DNA of 64,000 nucleotides from Fomitopsis serialis (GCF_022376445.1 NW_025955147.1:1-64000), one strand, 5' to 3'; shown: positions 34,018 to 46,800, counted from the first letter of the stretch. A program made the numbers and translations. Notes: generated from the letters alone by a model not told the origin.

Positions 34018-36672
34018 ATGGCTGAGCCGCCTTCCGCCCAACGACATACCTCTCATACCATGCCAGGGGAGATCCCTGCGCCGCAACCCGCGAACGGGCA
34101 TGTTGTGGACGACGGGTTTAAGCTCGGCGACTTCTCGATTGATGAATACAAGCCTCTCAAGGTCGTCTGCATTGGCGCTGGTTTCAGTGGGATCATCGCA
34201 GGGATACGGTAAGCATGCACTTTGAAAGGGTGCCAATGACATTGCGCTAACGGTCTAATCTTCAGGTTCCCTCAACGGATACCTAATGTCGAGCTGACGA
34301 TCTACGATAAGAACTCGGGCATAGGAGGGACGTGGGTCACCAACAAATATCCGTGCGTTTTGTGTCTGCTCAACATACGGTGATTCGCTGAGCGATGTAT
34401 GCAGTGGCTTAGCATGTGATATTCCTGCCCACTGCGTACGTCCACCACCCACAACGCGCGTGCTACCACTAATCTGCCATGACCCCAGTACCAACTCACT
34501 TTCGAGCCGAAGGTGCGCCTCATATAACTCGCACCAAGCGCTTCTGCTCACCCCGAATTCATGTGGCGACAGACCGACTGGTCGGCCTTCTACGCGCCAG
34601 GCCCCGAGATATGCTCGTACTTGCAGTCCGTCGTCGACAAGTACAAGCTCATGCGCTACATCAAGCTCCAGCACCGCGTCGTGCACGCCCGGTACGACGA
34701 GCCCACCGGGAAGTGGCACCTCCGCATCCGGCGGCCTGTCCACCCCGGCGCCGCGCCGACCTCCCAGCCTCCGCCCAACGTCACCTTGGAGTCTCCGCCC
34801 GACGAGGGCGAGGCGTACGAGGAGTTCGATGACACGGCGGACCTGCTGTTCACGGGCGTGGGGAGCCTGAGCAGGTGGAAGTGGCCGGAGATCGACGGGC
34901 TGGAGGACTTCGAGGGCAAGCTGTTCCATACGGCGGACTTTGAGGTCGGGGATGGGGATAAGGCGTGGCAGGAGGCTATACATGACTGGAAGGACAAGCG
35001 CGTCGGCGTCATCGGTGTGGTGCGTGCCTTCGTCTGGCCCGCAAATGCGCTTGAAGTCTCATTGACGGTACTCCCGGTCTCGTAGGGCTCGAGTGCGATT
35101 CAGATCGTTCCGGCGCTCCAGTCAAGGGTAAAGAAGATCGTGAACTTCGTGCGCGGGAAGACGTGGATCTCGACGCCCTTCTCGGGCGCAAAGATGGCGG
35201 AGCTCATGCAGCGGGATCCTGAGGCCGAGAACTGCACGTGCCATGCTCTTCACCGGTGCTACCATAACTGATCAACCCAGCGGATACACAGACGTGTTCT
35301 CGGAGGAAGACAAAGAACGCCTCAAAGACACAGAGTACTACAAACAGTTCAGGCACGAATTGGAATCTGATCTCAACGTGAGCCGACTCGGTATTGTGTT
35401 TTTGGCTTCTTTCTGATGGTGGTTTCCCGTTCACAGAGCGTGCATCCGTCGACGCTCAAAGACAGCGACGCACAACGCGCCGGACGCGCAGCCTTCCACG
35501 CTCATATGAAGAAGAAGCTCGCCAAGAAGCCGTGGATCGCTGACTTCCGTGAGATTCGCATCACTGGCGATCCACAGATTCACTGCTAAGCCTTGTCCTG
35601 GACCGACCGCAGTGATCCCAGAGTTCGGTGTTGCATGCAGGCGATTGACAGCGGGGCCTGGCTACTTGGAAGCCTTGTGCGCGGACAACGTAAGCATACG
35701 CCTTCTTTCCACTCCGAGGCAATTGGTCGTATCATTGAATATGCATATCCTTAGGTCGACTTCCAACCTACCCACATAAAGGGCATCACCAACAAGGGCA
35801 TCGAACTCGTCGACGGCACGCACGAGGACCTCGACATCATCATCTGCGCCACGGGCTACGATTATTCCTTCCAGCTCGACTTCCCCATGGTTGGCCGGAA
35901 CGGCATCACGATCCAGGAGAAGTGGTCCCCGCATCCGTCAACGTACCTCGCCGTCTGCACGGACGGCTTCCCGAACTGGTTCATGAGTCTCGGCCCGAAC
36001 AGCTCACTGGGCAGCGGCTCGCTGCTGGTGCTGATTGAGCGACAGGTGGACTACGCGGTCGCGGCGGCGAAGAAGATGCAGCGAGAGCGGCTGAAGAGTA
36101 TTGAGGTGGCAAAGGAGGCTGTCGCGGATTTTGACGAGTACTTAGAGGTGGGCTGTCGTGATGGTGTCGTGCACCGAAAACAGAGATCTGACTCATTCCC
36201 CAGAGTTACTTCCCGAATACAGTATACAGCGAGAAGTGCAGGTCATGGTACAAGATGGGGAAGGAACAGGGCAGGGTTGTCGCCCTATGGCCGGGTATGT
36301 CCCGCCCTGCTGCCGTATTGCCCGCAGGCTCATCCTTCCTAGGCTCGTGCCTCCACGCCGTCCGAGCCATCGAGCAACCGAGATGGGAGGATTTCCGGTA
36401 CGAGCTTCCGGAAGGCGTGAAGAACCGTATGCACTGGCTGGGGGACGGGCAGACGTATAACGAGAAGACCATGACGGGCGATCGTAAGTCCAGTGCTTTC
36501 TGTCGCGTGTGCATCAGCTGGACATGAATCTTTTCATTGCGTAGGGGCGTGGTATTTGAACGATGATGAGGTCGATATTCCACCTGGTGCGTGTTCTCAG
36601 GTAGTACGCTGCGGCTCAGCGCACTGATTTCCTGAGGATTTAACAGTTCCTACCGGCGACCTTGTGCGCTGA
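34018..36672 (+). CDS. Baeyer-Villiger-type flavin-dependent monooxygenase (class B), intact copy
   Basis: Predicted 636 aa, 14 exons in frame: 34018-34208, 34266-34352, 34405-34435, 34489-34512, 34573-35019, 35086-35237, 35281-35377, 35437-35548, 35613-35689, 35755-36147, 36204-36294, 36343-36483, 36545-36586, 36647-36672. Uses FAD and NADPH to insert oxygen into a ketone or oxidise a heteroatom; substrate unknown. FAD site VVCIGAGFSGIIAGIR (residues 48-63), GGTWVTNKYPG, the fingerprint FEGKLFHTADF (Trp of the usual motif replaced by Phe), NADPH site VIGVGSSAIQIVP, and IICATGYDYSF. No signal peptide. Flanked by secreted-protein genes within a duplicated block, not by an evident metabolite cluster. 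Confidence 0.9.
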
Positions 36673-36992
36673 TTCGACCACGTCGCCGTTATGTTCTCAT
36701 GCATGTCTTACCACGTCGACGATCGTGGCTTCGGCGATGACCGAGACACCACTGATATAGCCATATCTGTACAGCAGAAATACCCAATGTATTCAGGGCT
36801 TCCCGACGCAAATAAATTGATCGACTACTGGCTACGTGGACGGCAGATGGATCAACCCCGTTACACAATCAAATACAACCTCTCCGTGGATTACTGGTGA
36901 TTATAACGGGCCCTCGACCACTGGCTTCCTGTCGTTTTTCCAGATGCTCCAGACTTGAACTCGCGAATACCAAGAGACACTCGGCACATACC

Positions 36993-37303
36993 TCAAGTGC
37001 AATACGCCCCATTGGTGGTAGCCGTGCAGCACGTCGAGCACGCGCATCCGGCAACGTACACAAACTTGTCGGCAGGGCCACACTCGTAGACGAATGCGTT
37101 ACCACCGTTGAGGCTCGGTACGTCGTTCGCACATCCTTCCGCGCCTGATGGAAACAGTTAGAACCCTAGCTTGACGAGCGGCGAGATGACAAGCTGCACT
37201 TACCCTGAGAAGAGCATGGCTGACCGATGGGATTATAGACATCGCCGGCAGCGGAGGTGGCAGCGACGAGCAAGGCAAGAGCGGTAGATGGGTAGAATTG
37301 CAT
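36993..37303 (-). CDS. Small secreted 8-Cys protein (right arm, inner)
   Basis: Two exons: the first from 37303 to about 37204, then an intron to about 37145; stop at 36995-36993. Signal peptide MQFYPSTALALLVAATSAAG; mature VYNPIGQPCSSQG, EGCAND, FVYECGPADKFVYV, AGCACSTCC, AYCT. All eight cysteines are intact, unlike the mirror copy at 19768. The upstream block AAGGCCCGCGATGGCTAC has lost the TATA box. Confidence 0.8.
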
Positions 37304-38353
37304 CGCGAGATGGTTGGATCCGGACTGCTCGGTAAGGCTGGGTTGGGAAGGCGAATCGTTGCTCTGGCTCACCAGAAGTAGCCATCGCGGGCCTTTTGTG
37401 CATTACAGACATACCGCTGGTGACATCACCCCGACGTTGGACGGGACAGCATTGGAGATCGGTCCCGCTCATGGGACAGCGCATCAGTAGGTCCTATCCG
37501 GTATTAACTCACAGCGACAGCGCCCAACATCATGCCGGGAGCATCGCCGTTCATATGACGTTGGCTACATTTAATGTACTGCGATCTACTGACAGCAGCT
37601 GGCGCAACAGTGGATGTCTTGAAACATGTTGTACAAGCGTGGTTGGCCACACGAACCATTGACCTGTCGCGCACCGCCATAGCATCACCATCGCGTACCA
37701 ATGCTGTCCGGGACTGCGTTCAAGACCGCGAAGACTCGTCACAAGCGACGACTTGCGTCGCCGAAATGGACATCGTCTAGCGGCGCAGCATTCTATTTTT
37801 CCTTGAACGGACCACTAAGGTAATAGTGTGATTGGTGACCCCGGTCTTCCTCGCTCCACTGATCCGCCCACACGAGCGGCAACCTTTCAGAGGTTTTAGA
37901 AACTCCGAGTCTCTGTATGGCATGCCGCCAAGGTTATCGAAAGTCAATGTGTTCGGCCCATGCCGGCTGCTGCTGGATGGCTCGTGGCGATTATGCAGAT
38001 CAAGAGTCGTGTAAGCATGTGCATAGCAATTGAAAACGTTCTATTATGTAGATGTCGCCATGTCGTCTATGAAGGCTTACCAAGGGTCGTCGCTGAGGTG
38101 AGCGCCTGTTCACTTCGAGTAATATCCTAACGCAGTCCCGGACCCAAAGTGTCCAGCTTGCATCGTCAACCGCGGGCTGCCAGTGTGTGGACGGCGTATG
38201 TATCGATTCTGTTACTAACGCAATTCACTACAATCTTTCCGTGAAACATTGGCGATAGTGGCCACCTGCAATCGTTGGCTTTGTTTCATTTCTGCGAGAT
38301 GCTCGAGGATTGGATCCGTGTCCACGAAGACCGGGAAGCATTCTGAACATACC

Positions 38354-38666
38354 TCAAGTGCAATAAGCTCCACTAGCGGTATACTCGCAGCAGTTCAAGC
38401 ATGCGCAACCGGCAACATATACAAATGTGTCGGAAGGGCCGCACTCGTAGATGAACGCGTTACCACCGTTGAGGCTCGGTACGCCGTTGAAACAACCATA
38501 ATCGCCTGTATGAAACAGGTTAAAACTAGCCTCAGGTTGACGAACGGTGTGATGATCAGCTGCACTTACCCTGGCCGGCGCAGGATTCGCCAATGGGGTT
38601 GCCCTGGCCGGCTACGGAACTCGCTGCGATGAGGAAGGCGAGGACGGCAGATGTGTAGAATTGCAT
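38354..38666 (-). CDS. Small secreted 8-Cys protein (right arm, outer)
   Basis: Starts at 38666 with signal peptide MQFYTSAVLAFLIAASSVAG, then GNPIGESC. After one intron the second exon encodes GCFNGVPSLNGGNAF, IYECGPSDTFVYV, AGCACLNCC and AYCT. Mirror copy of the gene at 18948. A TATA box (minus strand, about 38752-38743) and the AAGGCTCGTCATGGCTAC block lie about 80 bp upstream. Function unknown; likely secreted. Confidence 0.8.
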
Positions 38667-39150
38667 GGTAAGATACTTGGACTGCTCGGTATGGCAGAGT
38701 GGAGAAGACCGCTGTTCATAGCCAGGAAGTAGCCATGACGAGCCTTTTTATACATCATAGGGCTGCGGTATACGATACGTACCGCTACTGAGCCAATAAT
38801 CACGTTGCCTTCGGAAGGGACAACATTGAGACGCTGTGAAGTAAGCGCATCAGAGTTCCTGTCAGGTCCTGTCCGTCAAGTACTGACAGCAACATGCACG
38901 TTGACAGTAGCCAATATCTCGTGGGCAGGACCCCGAGACAATATCGGTCGCCCCTGCTGTGCCATGACCCACTGACCAGCACCTGGCACAATGAGCCAAC
39001 TTCTGTTCAATATATACACAACCGTTCACACGAACCGTCTTCCTGCCGTGCACTTTTCAGCACTGATACCATCGCGTACGGCCGCGACGCGGCTCTGGAC
39101 CACGTAGCTCCAAGACCACAAAGACGCGCGACAAAACAACGACAAACGGC

Positions 39151-40430
39151 TTCGTAGTGACAGGTTTCCTGTGCCAGTTCCGCGCTTGCGCACCTGATGG
39201 CAAGAAAAAACGCATCTTACGGAGGACGCGAGCGTGAAACGAACTCGTACACGTGTGAACAACATCCTGAACAGAGTCAGTACATGACGCAGGCGTACAG
39301 GTGGTGCATTGCTGACGATGATGAACGACCAATAGGCTTCATCCCACCCGCAAATGTGCTACTTATACCAAAGTTATGTCAATTAGCAGGTAGGGAAGCC
39401 AATGCTGCTGTCACTCACTTCGCAGAGAACGCCTGCCAGGATGCGTCCTTGCGATGGCCGGTTTGCCAGTGCAGGTCCTGTAGCGTCCACGTCGTTCCCT
39501 CGACGTGAAACACGAACACGAGTGGATACCTCTCTGTCAGTGTCAGAGTGATGGTCCGACACGATGGGTTTTGCTGAGATAGTCACATTGTGAGTCCGAC
39601 ATGCGCCCATCTCCTGCTCGTCCCGCGCTGCAGCCTCCATGCATAGAATCACTTTCCGACGGCGGCTGGCTGAACTACGATGCTGTTTCAGTTGGTGTGC
39701 TTCAGTAGTGCTCGCTACCCCATGGGGGTCATTGACGACAAACGTGGTGGTGCTGGTGAATACGCAGCCTATGAAGTTTTCCTTCGCACAGACGCTGTAG
39801 TAGTCCAACCGCCATCTATGAGTGTTTACACCCTTGAGGTGCTGTGTCGATACACATGGCAACGCCAGGCAGGACGGCATTGACGGTGCCTGAACAAGCC
39901 AACTGTCAGAGCGGCACAGTAGTAGTGTAATCGAACCGTGCGTACCGGGCAGAGCGAATTGACAGAATGGGCCCCTTAGTCTGGTTGCGTCTATCGCTGT
40001 CGACCTGTAAGCTAAATTTGCTGGAAGTGCACTGCTGGCGAGTCGTCGGTTGTCACAAATGCGTCAGATCCCGTTCCATAGCGGCAAACGACGCAACGTG
40101 AGTAGAAGAATGAGTAGTGCAATTATTTTAGGTTTGACACAAACTGTAAGTTCACTGTGAGGGCCTTGCGGCAAGACTATTGGCGATCGCATAACTGAAA
40201 GGTCCAATACTCGATTGCAAACTTGAAGTGATAGAAACAGCACGCTCGGATATCTGGACATAAGTCGCGGAAAAAACATCCTCGCACTGCATTAGGGGAC
40301 CCGGAGTTTCTTCGTGACGTCTGCGTGCATTAGCACAAGCCGTCAAGTACCATAGCTCCGTCTGAAGTACGAGGAACTCGTTTACGCCAGCGAACAAAAG
40401 CGGCACCAACAGATATGTTGCCCCAAGCTA
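39151..40430. other. Intergenic; possible minus-strand exon at 39383-39880
   Basis: One minus-strand open frame (about 165 codons, ending 39383) has some protein-like segments (YYSVCAKENFIGCVF, SDHHSDTDREVST) but no family I recognise and no neighbours to splice to. Otherwise nothing was seen. Confidence 0.3.
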
Positions 40431-41783
40431 TCAGTGACGGTAAATCACCAGAAAGAGAGGCCGAATGGCTTCGTTCTGTTCACATCATCTCACGTTAGAA
40501 TACGTCATCTATCAGTGGCCTACAATATCTCACCTTGTACACTATGGGAGAGGAATATTGTATCAGCACGAGCAGAATCAGCGATCGCAACGAACTTACC
40601 AATGGCCTCGTCATAGTTCAGGTCTCCACCAGGCTCGCCGACGACAGAGTCGTAGCCTGCCGGGGGCTAGATACCGCGTTATGGCACGTTCAGATGACTA
40701 ATGCGACACGATACTCACCGCAACGAGACTGTCGTCTCCGGAAGTCATCTTAATTGTCTTGCCCATGACTACGTCGCTGAGGAGCATTGCCTTGAGCGCT
40801 GACCCCCCACGCTCTTCAACGTAATCGTTCGCCTTCGACGATGTCGCGGAGGTGTATATCCCCTCGCCAAACCGGCCGAAGTTCGTGCGCTGGCCCGCCT
40901 TGGCGATGTGGAACGACGTCTGGAGCAATAGGCTCACTATCAGCACGCATTGTGCACGCGGGAGAGACCACGAACGCGAATGATACCACAGAGCGAGCAA
41001 TGCGCACTGCGGCAGAGCTCCGGTTGGTCCTCGCTGTCACCGATGGTGCAGGCACGGATCGTCCCGTGCCACCGTCGCTTGCTATTCCCGCCAGCATAAT
41101 TGGTCTTGCGCTCGATTGCAAGCTTGTACCGCGAGAATTCGTCGGTGTGGTCCTTGTCGCAGTAGATCTTCCATATCTGGTATGACGTGAGAGGTGGTCG
41201 CTCCGAATGCAATTACTTGCTTACCTTGACTACGGTCGGAACGGGTGTAGGGTGCTTCCACTGGTCCCTAAACTGCTTCGACACTGAAGATCGTAGGTTA
41301 GGTGATGATGTGAGATAATATCTCACGAGACGAACTTGCCCTCGCGGAAGATTGCCATGTTGTTGGTGATGATCAAAATTATAGGAGCTGTTGGCCATCG
41401 GTTCGATTGATCAGTCTCGGAGACAACAGGAGTGCTCCTTACCTGAGCCAAATGTGTCTTCGCTGCATCGCTTTGAGCAAAAGTCGCTTAGCTTCCCGTT
41501 GGTAGTCGCCTTGGGCCACTTCAGGCAACTGACGATGCACAGTGAGTCCTAATTCTACGATCTAGCAGAGGTGATAAATACAATAGGCATGCCTCCGCCT
41601 TTCCGAAACGAACGGCGTCACTGTATGACACATGGACTGTCAGTGCCGGTACTGCAGCATGTCTATGTTGAGGCCTTACCGCCGATGTGCGTTGGAGCAA
41701 TAGTCGCTCAGCATACCGTCCTGTCCGACGAAGGTAGGCTGCTGACATGTCGGGAACTTGCAGACACGAGCAACGGGAGCGGG

Positions 41784-41788
41784 CAAAG
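41784..41788. repeat. Target-site duplication CAAAG (left)
   Basis: CAAAG directly precedes the TGTAACAAG end of the left LTR. It is repeated at 50925-50929 after the right LTR. A five-base duplication is normal for Ty3/Gypsy integrases. Confidence 0.95.
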
Positions 41789-42202
41789 TGTAACAAGACG
41801 GGTTACCGGACTTGCTACTGGGAGGGGTTCGGTCACTCAAGGTACGCTCACGTGACGGGTGATCAGTCCGTCTGGTTAGGTTCGGTAGAACGGGTGTGTA
41901 TTACCAACTACGTTAACGTAACGAGAGGTAGTACAAGGGAAGCGCGCGAGAGAGGTAGAGAGAGAGAGAGTAGAGAGAGGAGAGAGGGAGAGACGTTTGG
42001 CCAGCAAAGCGTGTCGTCTCTCGAGAACTCTGTGGCCTTATATAACATTAGAGAATCACCTTAACGCTCGGCACAGCCTTTTGCGAGGCGATGTTCGTAG
42101 TTGCTGGATAGCTAGTGTAAGTTCCAGTGAGTTCTGCACAGTTCGAGATGAATGCAGAAGATGCATTCACGTGCGCAGTATTATACATGATGAGTCGTTA
42201 CA
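41789..42202 (-). repeat. 3' LTR
   Basis: 414 bp, identical by eye to 50511-50924. Contains a GA-rich stretch (AGAGAGAGAGAGTAGAGAG) and, on the minus strand, a TATATAAGG box. Confidence 0.95.
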
Positions 42203-42216
42203 ATTACCCCCCTCGT
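42203..42216 (-). other. Polypurine tract of the retrotransposon
   Basis: On the minus strand, ACGAGGGGGGTAAT ends exactly where the 3' LTR (TGTAACGACTC) begins. This is the expected position of the plus-strand DNA primer. Confidence 0.8.
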
Positions 42217-42342
42217 AAAGAAGACGAGGTCTCCGAGTCAGAGGAAGGAAGGTAACGAGATGTCAACTAATCTCAATGTGTAAGGAGCGTGAGGCGTAAC
42301 AAAGGTGCGCAATATTCAATGGAAAATTGATCGGAGAGAATC

Positions 42343-43500
42343 TCACCGACGGGACCTCAACCTTTCTCCATCCACCTTCTTGATAAGGTCTAGGAACGCG
42401 CCCGCGTTCCCGTGGTACTGCGGAGCGCAGACGCGCAACTCGTCAATCTCGTGCACGAAGAGGTAAGGGCGTCCTCGGCGAGCGCTGCCGTGCCAATAAC
42501 GCTCGACAGCGCGTAACCCGTTAGCGTAGAGCGGGATGTCGACGTCGCGGACCCATTCACGATTGTTATTGACACAGTAGTCGATACCGTGTCTATGAAC
42601 AGCGTGCTTGTGGACCCAGTTGATGGCGAGTCGAGGAGGAACGGGAGCAGAGCGACGTCCGACGAGGAACTGGTCGTGCAGAGCAGCGAGACCGGCCTTG
42701 AGCGAGCTCAGCTCATACGGCTTGATCTCGTTAAGAGCGCGTGCGACGCCGAGTTGGTTGAGAGAAAGGAAGTAGAGGATATCGTGGAGGTTCTGTGGCG
42801 AAAGGGAGAAGGCGTTCAAGATTGGGGTGCGTAGACGCCACGGACGATCGGCGATCGAGATCCTAGGCTGACCCGAAGCGATCGTGGAAGCCGGTTGGTC
42901 GACGGAACGCTGTGGTCGTCCGACAAGTCGTCCAGCCCGCAGGAACTCTTGACGCAAAACCGCGGCGTACGACGGCGGTGGCGTGTTCCTCCGGGGCGCC
43001 AGGACAACGTCGCCATCCATGGGGACGTCGGTATCGCTCCCATCGCGTGCTTGTACAGACGCGGAAGCGGAACGGTCAGCGAGGTTAGCCTGTCCGTCCG
43101 ACGAAGCCATCTCCGAGACGGTGTCCGAAACGTTGAGGACTGGCGAGAGTTCGTGAGCACCTTGAACTCCATCATGTTGCTATTTCGACTCACCCTGTTC
43201 CAGTTGCCGGACGGGCACGTCGCCTGCGACGTATTCCGGCTTCAAGAGCAACGGGGTATCTTCATCGACCTCGCCGGGCTCGCCGTCGGACTCGGGTAGG
43301 GATGCGAGAGGCGGCATCGAGGAGAACGACATCAAGGAAGGGGCGGGCGAGTTGGGGCGAGTGAAAGGTGAGCGAACCTCGCGAACGACATCGTCCTGTA
43401 TCGAAGTCGTGCTTGGGATCGTAGGCACGACGGAGGGACCAGTGGACGACGCGGCCGAGTTGATGGCCAGAACGAGGTTGTCGAGAAGAGGTGCAGACAT
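42343..43500 (-). CDS. Extra retrotransposon ORF downstream of pol, probably spliced
   Basis: Two exons, 43500-43194 and 43139-42343, joined by a 54-nt intron with GTGAGT donor, CTCAC branch-like site and CGCCAG acceptor, give 367 aa. I do not recognise the protein. It has a Ser/Pro-rich acidic N-terminal half, TPPPSYAAV (a PPxY motif at about residue 165) and a globular C-terminal half (NLHDILYFLSLNQLGVARAL, HGIDYCVNNNREWVRD, RPYLFVHEIDELRVC). No membrane segment or signal peptide, so it is not an envelope-like protein. A 140-bp CT-rich leader stands directly upstream. The gene lies between the pol stop and the polypurine tract. Whether it is spliced is inference. Confidence 0.7.
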
Positions 43501-43640
43501 GGCGAAGGAAGGGGGAAGCAGAGAGAAGATGTAGGGTGTATGGTGGTGAAGAACGAAGAGAGAAGGGTGAAGAACGAAGAGGAGAGGAGTGAAGAGGGGA
43601 GGAGCGAAGAGCGAAGAGAAGAGCGAGCGGTGTACTTCTG
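43501..43640 (-). promoter_or_regulatory. CT-rich leader of the extra ORF
   Basis: On the minus strand the 140 bases before the ATG are almost pure pyrimidine (CTCTTC and CTCCTCC words). CT-rich tracts just upstream of starts are typical of fungal promoters. This suggests independent transcription of the extra ORF. Confidence 0.55.
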
Positions 43641-43887
43641 GTGAGACCAGGAGTGGGGATTGCAGTAAGTGCTCTCGTGTCTTTTATATCCTGTACACGC
43701 GTGACGGTTGAAATCCCGTAGGCGTGACCGTTGTGTCGCGTCCACTGGACGCATAGTCCTCTATTCCTCGACAGTGGAATCCGCTTGCCAATAACGATTA
43801 GCGCGGTGAGTCGGTTTCTGTGTTCATCTCCGTCTTCTTGCTATGTCTGTGTGGAGCACCCTTGTGCTGCCTTCGGAAATGAACGTA

Positions 43888-46800
43888 CTAAACCGTGATT
43901 CGGTGCTTCGTCTCGTATTGTCGGACGAGACGAGATGCCCCGACAAGTAACTCGTCGCGAGTCAACCATTCTCGCTCATGCTCAGGCATTCCTACGAAGT
44001 TCACTAGATACCAGTGAACATCATTACCTGTCCGACGGTCGGCTCGCCGATCATGGTCAACTATCTGATCAATTTCATAGTGGTTATCCTCACCGTCTAC
44101 CACTACTGGTGGTGGTATCGACCTCTTGCGCTTCGAAAACTCGTCTGGTGAGTCCACATACCTTTCGAGATATTCAGCATTTATAGCTTCGTGTATCTCG
44201 AACTGTGGTGGTAAATCCAGCACGTAGGAATTGTTGTTCAGCTTCTCCGTCACACGAAACGGACCAATCCATTTTGGCAGAAGCTTCCGTGTTTTACGCT
44301 TTTTCTGCCATGGAGGGTTCAAGTGCTTCGTCGAAAGCTTAACTAACTCGCCAACCTCGAAAATGATCTCACGCCGTTGGGAGTTAAAGTGTTTTGCTTG
44401 ACTCTCCTGAGCCCTGCTGATTGCGTCTTCTGCAGAGCGAACCTGGGCGTGAACATGCTCAAGAAAATCGTCAATTGCGGGTAAATGATCACCGTCGTTG
44501 TCCGCGATGTTATGGACAAAACGGGGCGCGAATCCATAGTCCAATTCGAACGGACTGAACCCTGTCGAGGCGTTTACGCCCCGGTTGTATGCGATCTCCA
44601 GAATTGGCAGTAAGTCGATCCAATTTTTCTGGTCGTACTTGATGTAGTGACGAAGCATATCCTTCAGCACACGCACCATGCGTTCGGACTGACCGTCTGT
44701 CTGAGGATGGTTTGCAGTCGACATGGCCAGTTTTGTACCAAGACGCTTGAACAGTGTGCGCCAAAACCGTGAGGTAAACTTCGAGTCTCTGTCAGAAATT
44801 ATCACTTCAGGTAAGCCGTGCAATCTTACGACCTCGCGGAAAAACGCTTGCGCTGTGTCCTCGGCCGTGTCCGACCTTTTAACAGGAATAAAGTGAGTGT
44901 GTTTTGTCAATTTATCCACCACAATCATGATCATATCGAGTCCGTTAGATGTCACCGCGAATGGACCTGCGAAGTCCATAGTGACGGTGTGCCATCTGCC
45001 CGGCGCGATCATGTGGGGCAGTAGCAAGCCAGCGGTCTTCTGATTCGATGACTTGTTGAGCTGACATGACTCGCATGAGCGAACATAAGAACGTACGTCT
45101 TTACTGAGTCGGGGCCAATAATACGTCCGACTAACTGCATTTAGTGTTCTGTCAGCACCTGCATGGCCCGAAACTTCGGCATCGTGGAAATCGTGAAGGA
45201 TGTCGAGTCGCAGATCTCTGTGTTTCGGTATGCACAAAACACGACCCTTCCCGGAAGAGTGCCGACGGAATAACAACCCATCTTCAACTTCATAGTGTTG
45301 AAGGTGAGCCCGTGGCTTGTCCTGTTCAAACAATTCTAATATAGGCGCAAAGTACTCGTCCTGTAGGTATCCCTCCTGGATCTCCTTCAGAAATGCCGGC
45401 TTTGGTGCTAACGTAGTAGCTGTCAATATCTCGGCGTCCGCCTGAGGTGCGGATCCCGGTATTGGCGCGCGCGAGAGCGCGTCAACATTCGAGTGTGTAC
45501 GTCCCGGTCGATGTTCAATCTTGGCCGAGTGTTGGTACGGGAGTAATTCCAGTGACCATCTTTTAAGGCGACTATTAGTACCTTTGTAGTTCCATATCCA
45601 TTGTAATGCTATGTGATCTGTCACGATCTTAAGCTCTGATGTTCCATCTATGTATGGATGAAATTTGCGTAAAGCCCAGACCACTGCCAAACACTCCAAC
45701 TCTGTCGCGCTGTAGCCTTCTTCAGCCGCGGACAATTGCCGGGAGATGGCAGCGACCATGTGCTCCTTGCCGTCCGCGCCAATTTGTGCTAATACGCCCC
45801 CAATGCCGATTTTCGACCCGTCTGTGTAAATTAGGAATGGTCGCTCATAGTTGGGGTGAGCCAATATAGGTTCTTCTGCCAGTCGGCCCCGAAGAGTTTC
45901 AAAGGCTTCTTGACATAGGGCTGACCATACAAACGGGGCTTCCTTTGACAGGAGAGCCGTCAGCGGGCGTGCAATTTTGGCGTAGTCGCGAATGAAGCGT
46001 CTATAGTACCCAGTCATGCCCAAGAAGATCTGCACTTCCTTGACCGTTTTAGGGGCCGGAAATTGAAGGATTGCACGTACATTTTCTTCCTTCATGCCGA
46101 TGCCTAGACGACTGACGTGATGTCCCAAGGCATGTATTTCTTGATAACATACATGAGACTTAGGCAACGAGAGAGTGAAACCGGACGCTCGAATTCGGTC
46201 CAGTACCTGCTCAAGATGCTTGAGGTGATGCTCGAAATCGGCAGAATAAACAACTATGTCATCAATATAAACTACAGCAAATTTCCACTTAATCTTCCCT
46301 AAGACTTTGTCCATAGCCCGTTGGAAGATTGACGGTCCGTTCCGTATGCCAAACGGCATTCGTTTGTATTGGTACAGACCTTGATGAGTGCGAAACGCGG
46401 TCTTCTCGCGATCCGCCTCGTCGGGAATACCTATCTGGTGAAAGCCAGAGTTAGCGTCGAAGGTGGAGAAGAAGCGTTTGCCTTCGAACTGATTGAGGTA
46501 GTCGTCAATCCGTGGAAGCGGATATTGATCTGGCTTCGTTACTGCGTTCAGCTTTCGAAAGTCGATGCAGAATCTGACCTTGTCCTTTTGTGCAATGAGC
46601 ACGACATTCGACGCCCAAGGCGACTCCGATTCTTCGATAACATTATCTGCGAGAAGCTTGGCCACAGTTTCTTCGATGATCTGCCGTCCTTTAGGAGATG
46701 CGTGATACGGAGCTGTCGAGATTGGAGGGGAGTCACCTGTTTCAAGCCGAACTTCACCCACTGTAGTGTTGCCCAACTTCCGTGATCCGTATGCGAACGC

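Larger units (their letters stand above)
33700..39150 (-). repeat. Right arm of the large imperfect inverted duplication
   Basis: Mirror of 18470-23420 with the genes in opposite orientation: monooxygenase, inner secreted protein, outer secreted protein. Noncoding stretches between genes also match, for example the region around 36700-36860 against 20220-20400. All three genes are intact in this arm. Confidence 0.8.

Noticed and set aside
18948..38666. Hydrophobins
   Set aside because: Eight cysteines, but only one CC doublet and wrong spacing.
42343..43500. Envelope-like gene making the element a retrovirus-like agent
   Set aside because: No signal peptide, membrane segment or glycoprotein features. 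Only its position is similar.
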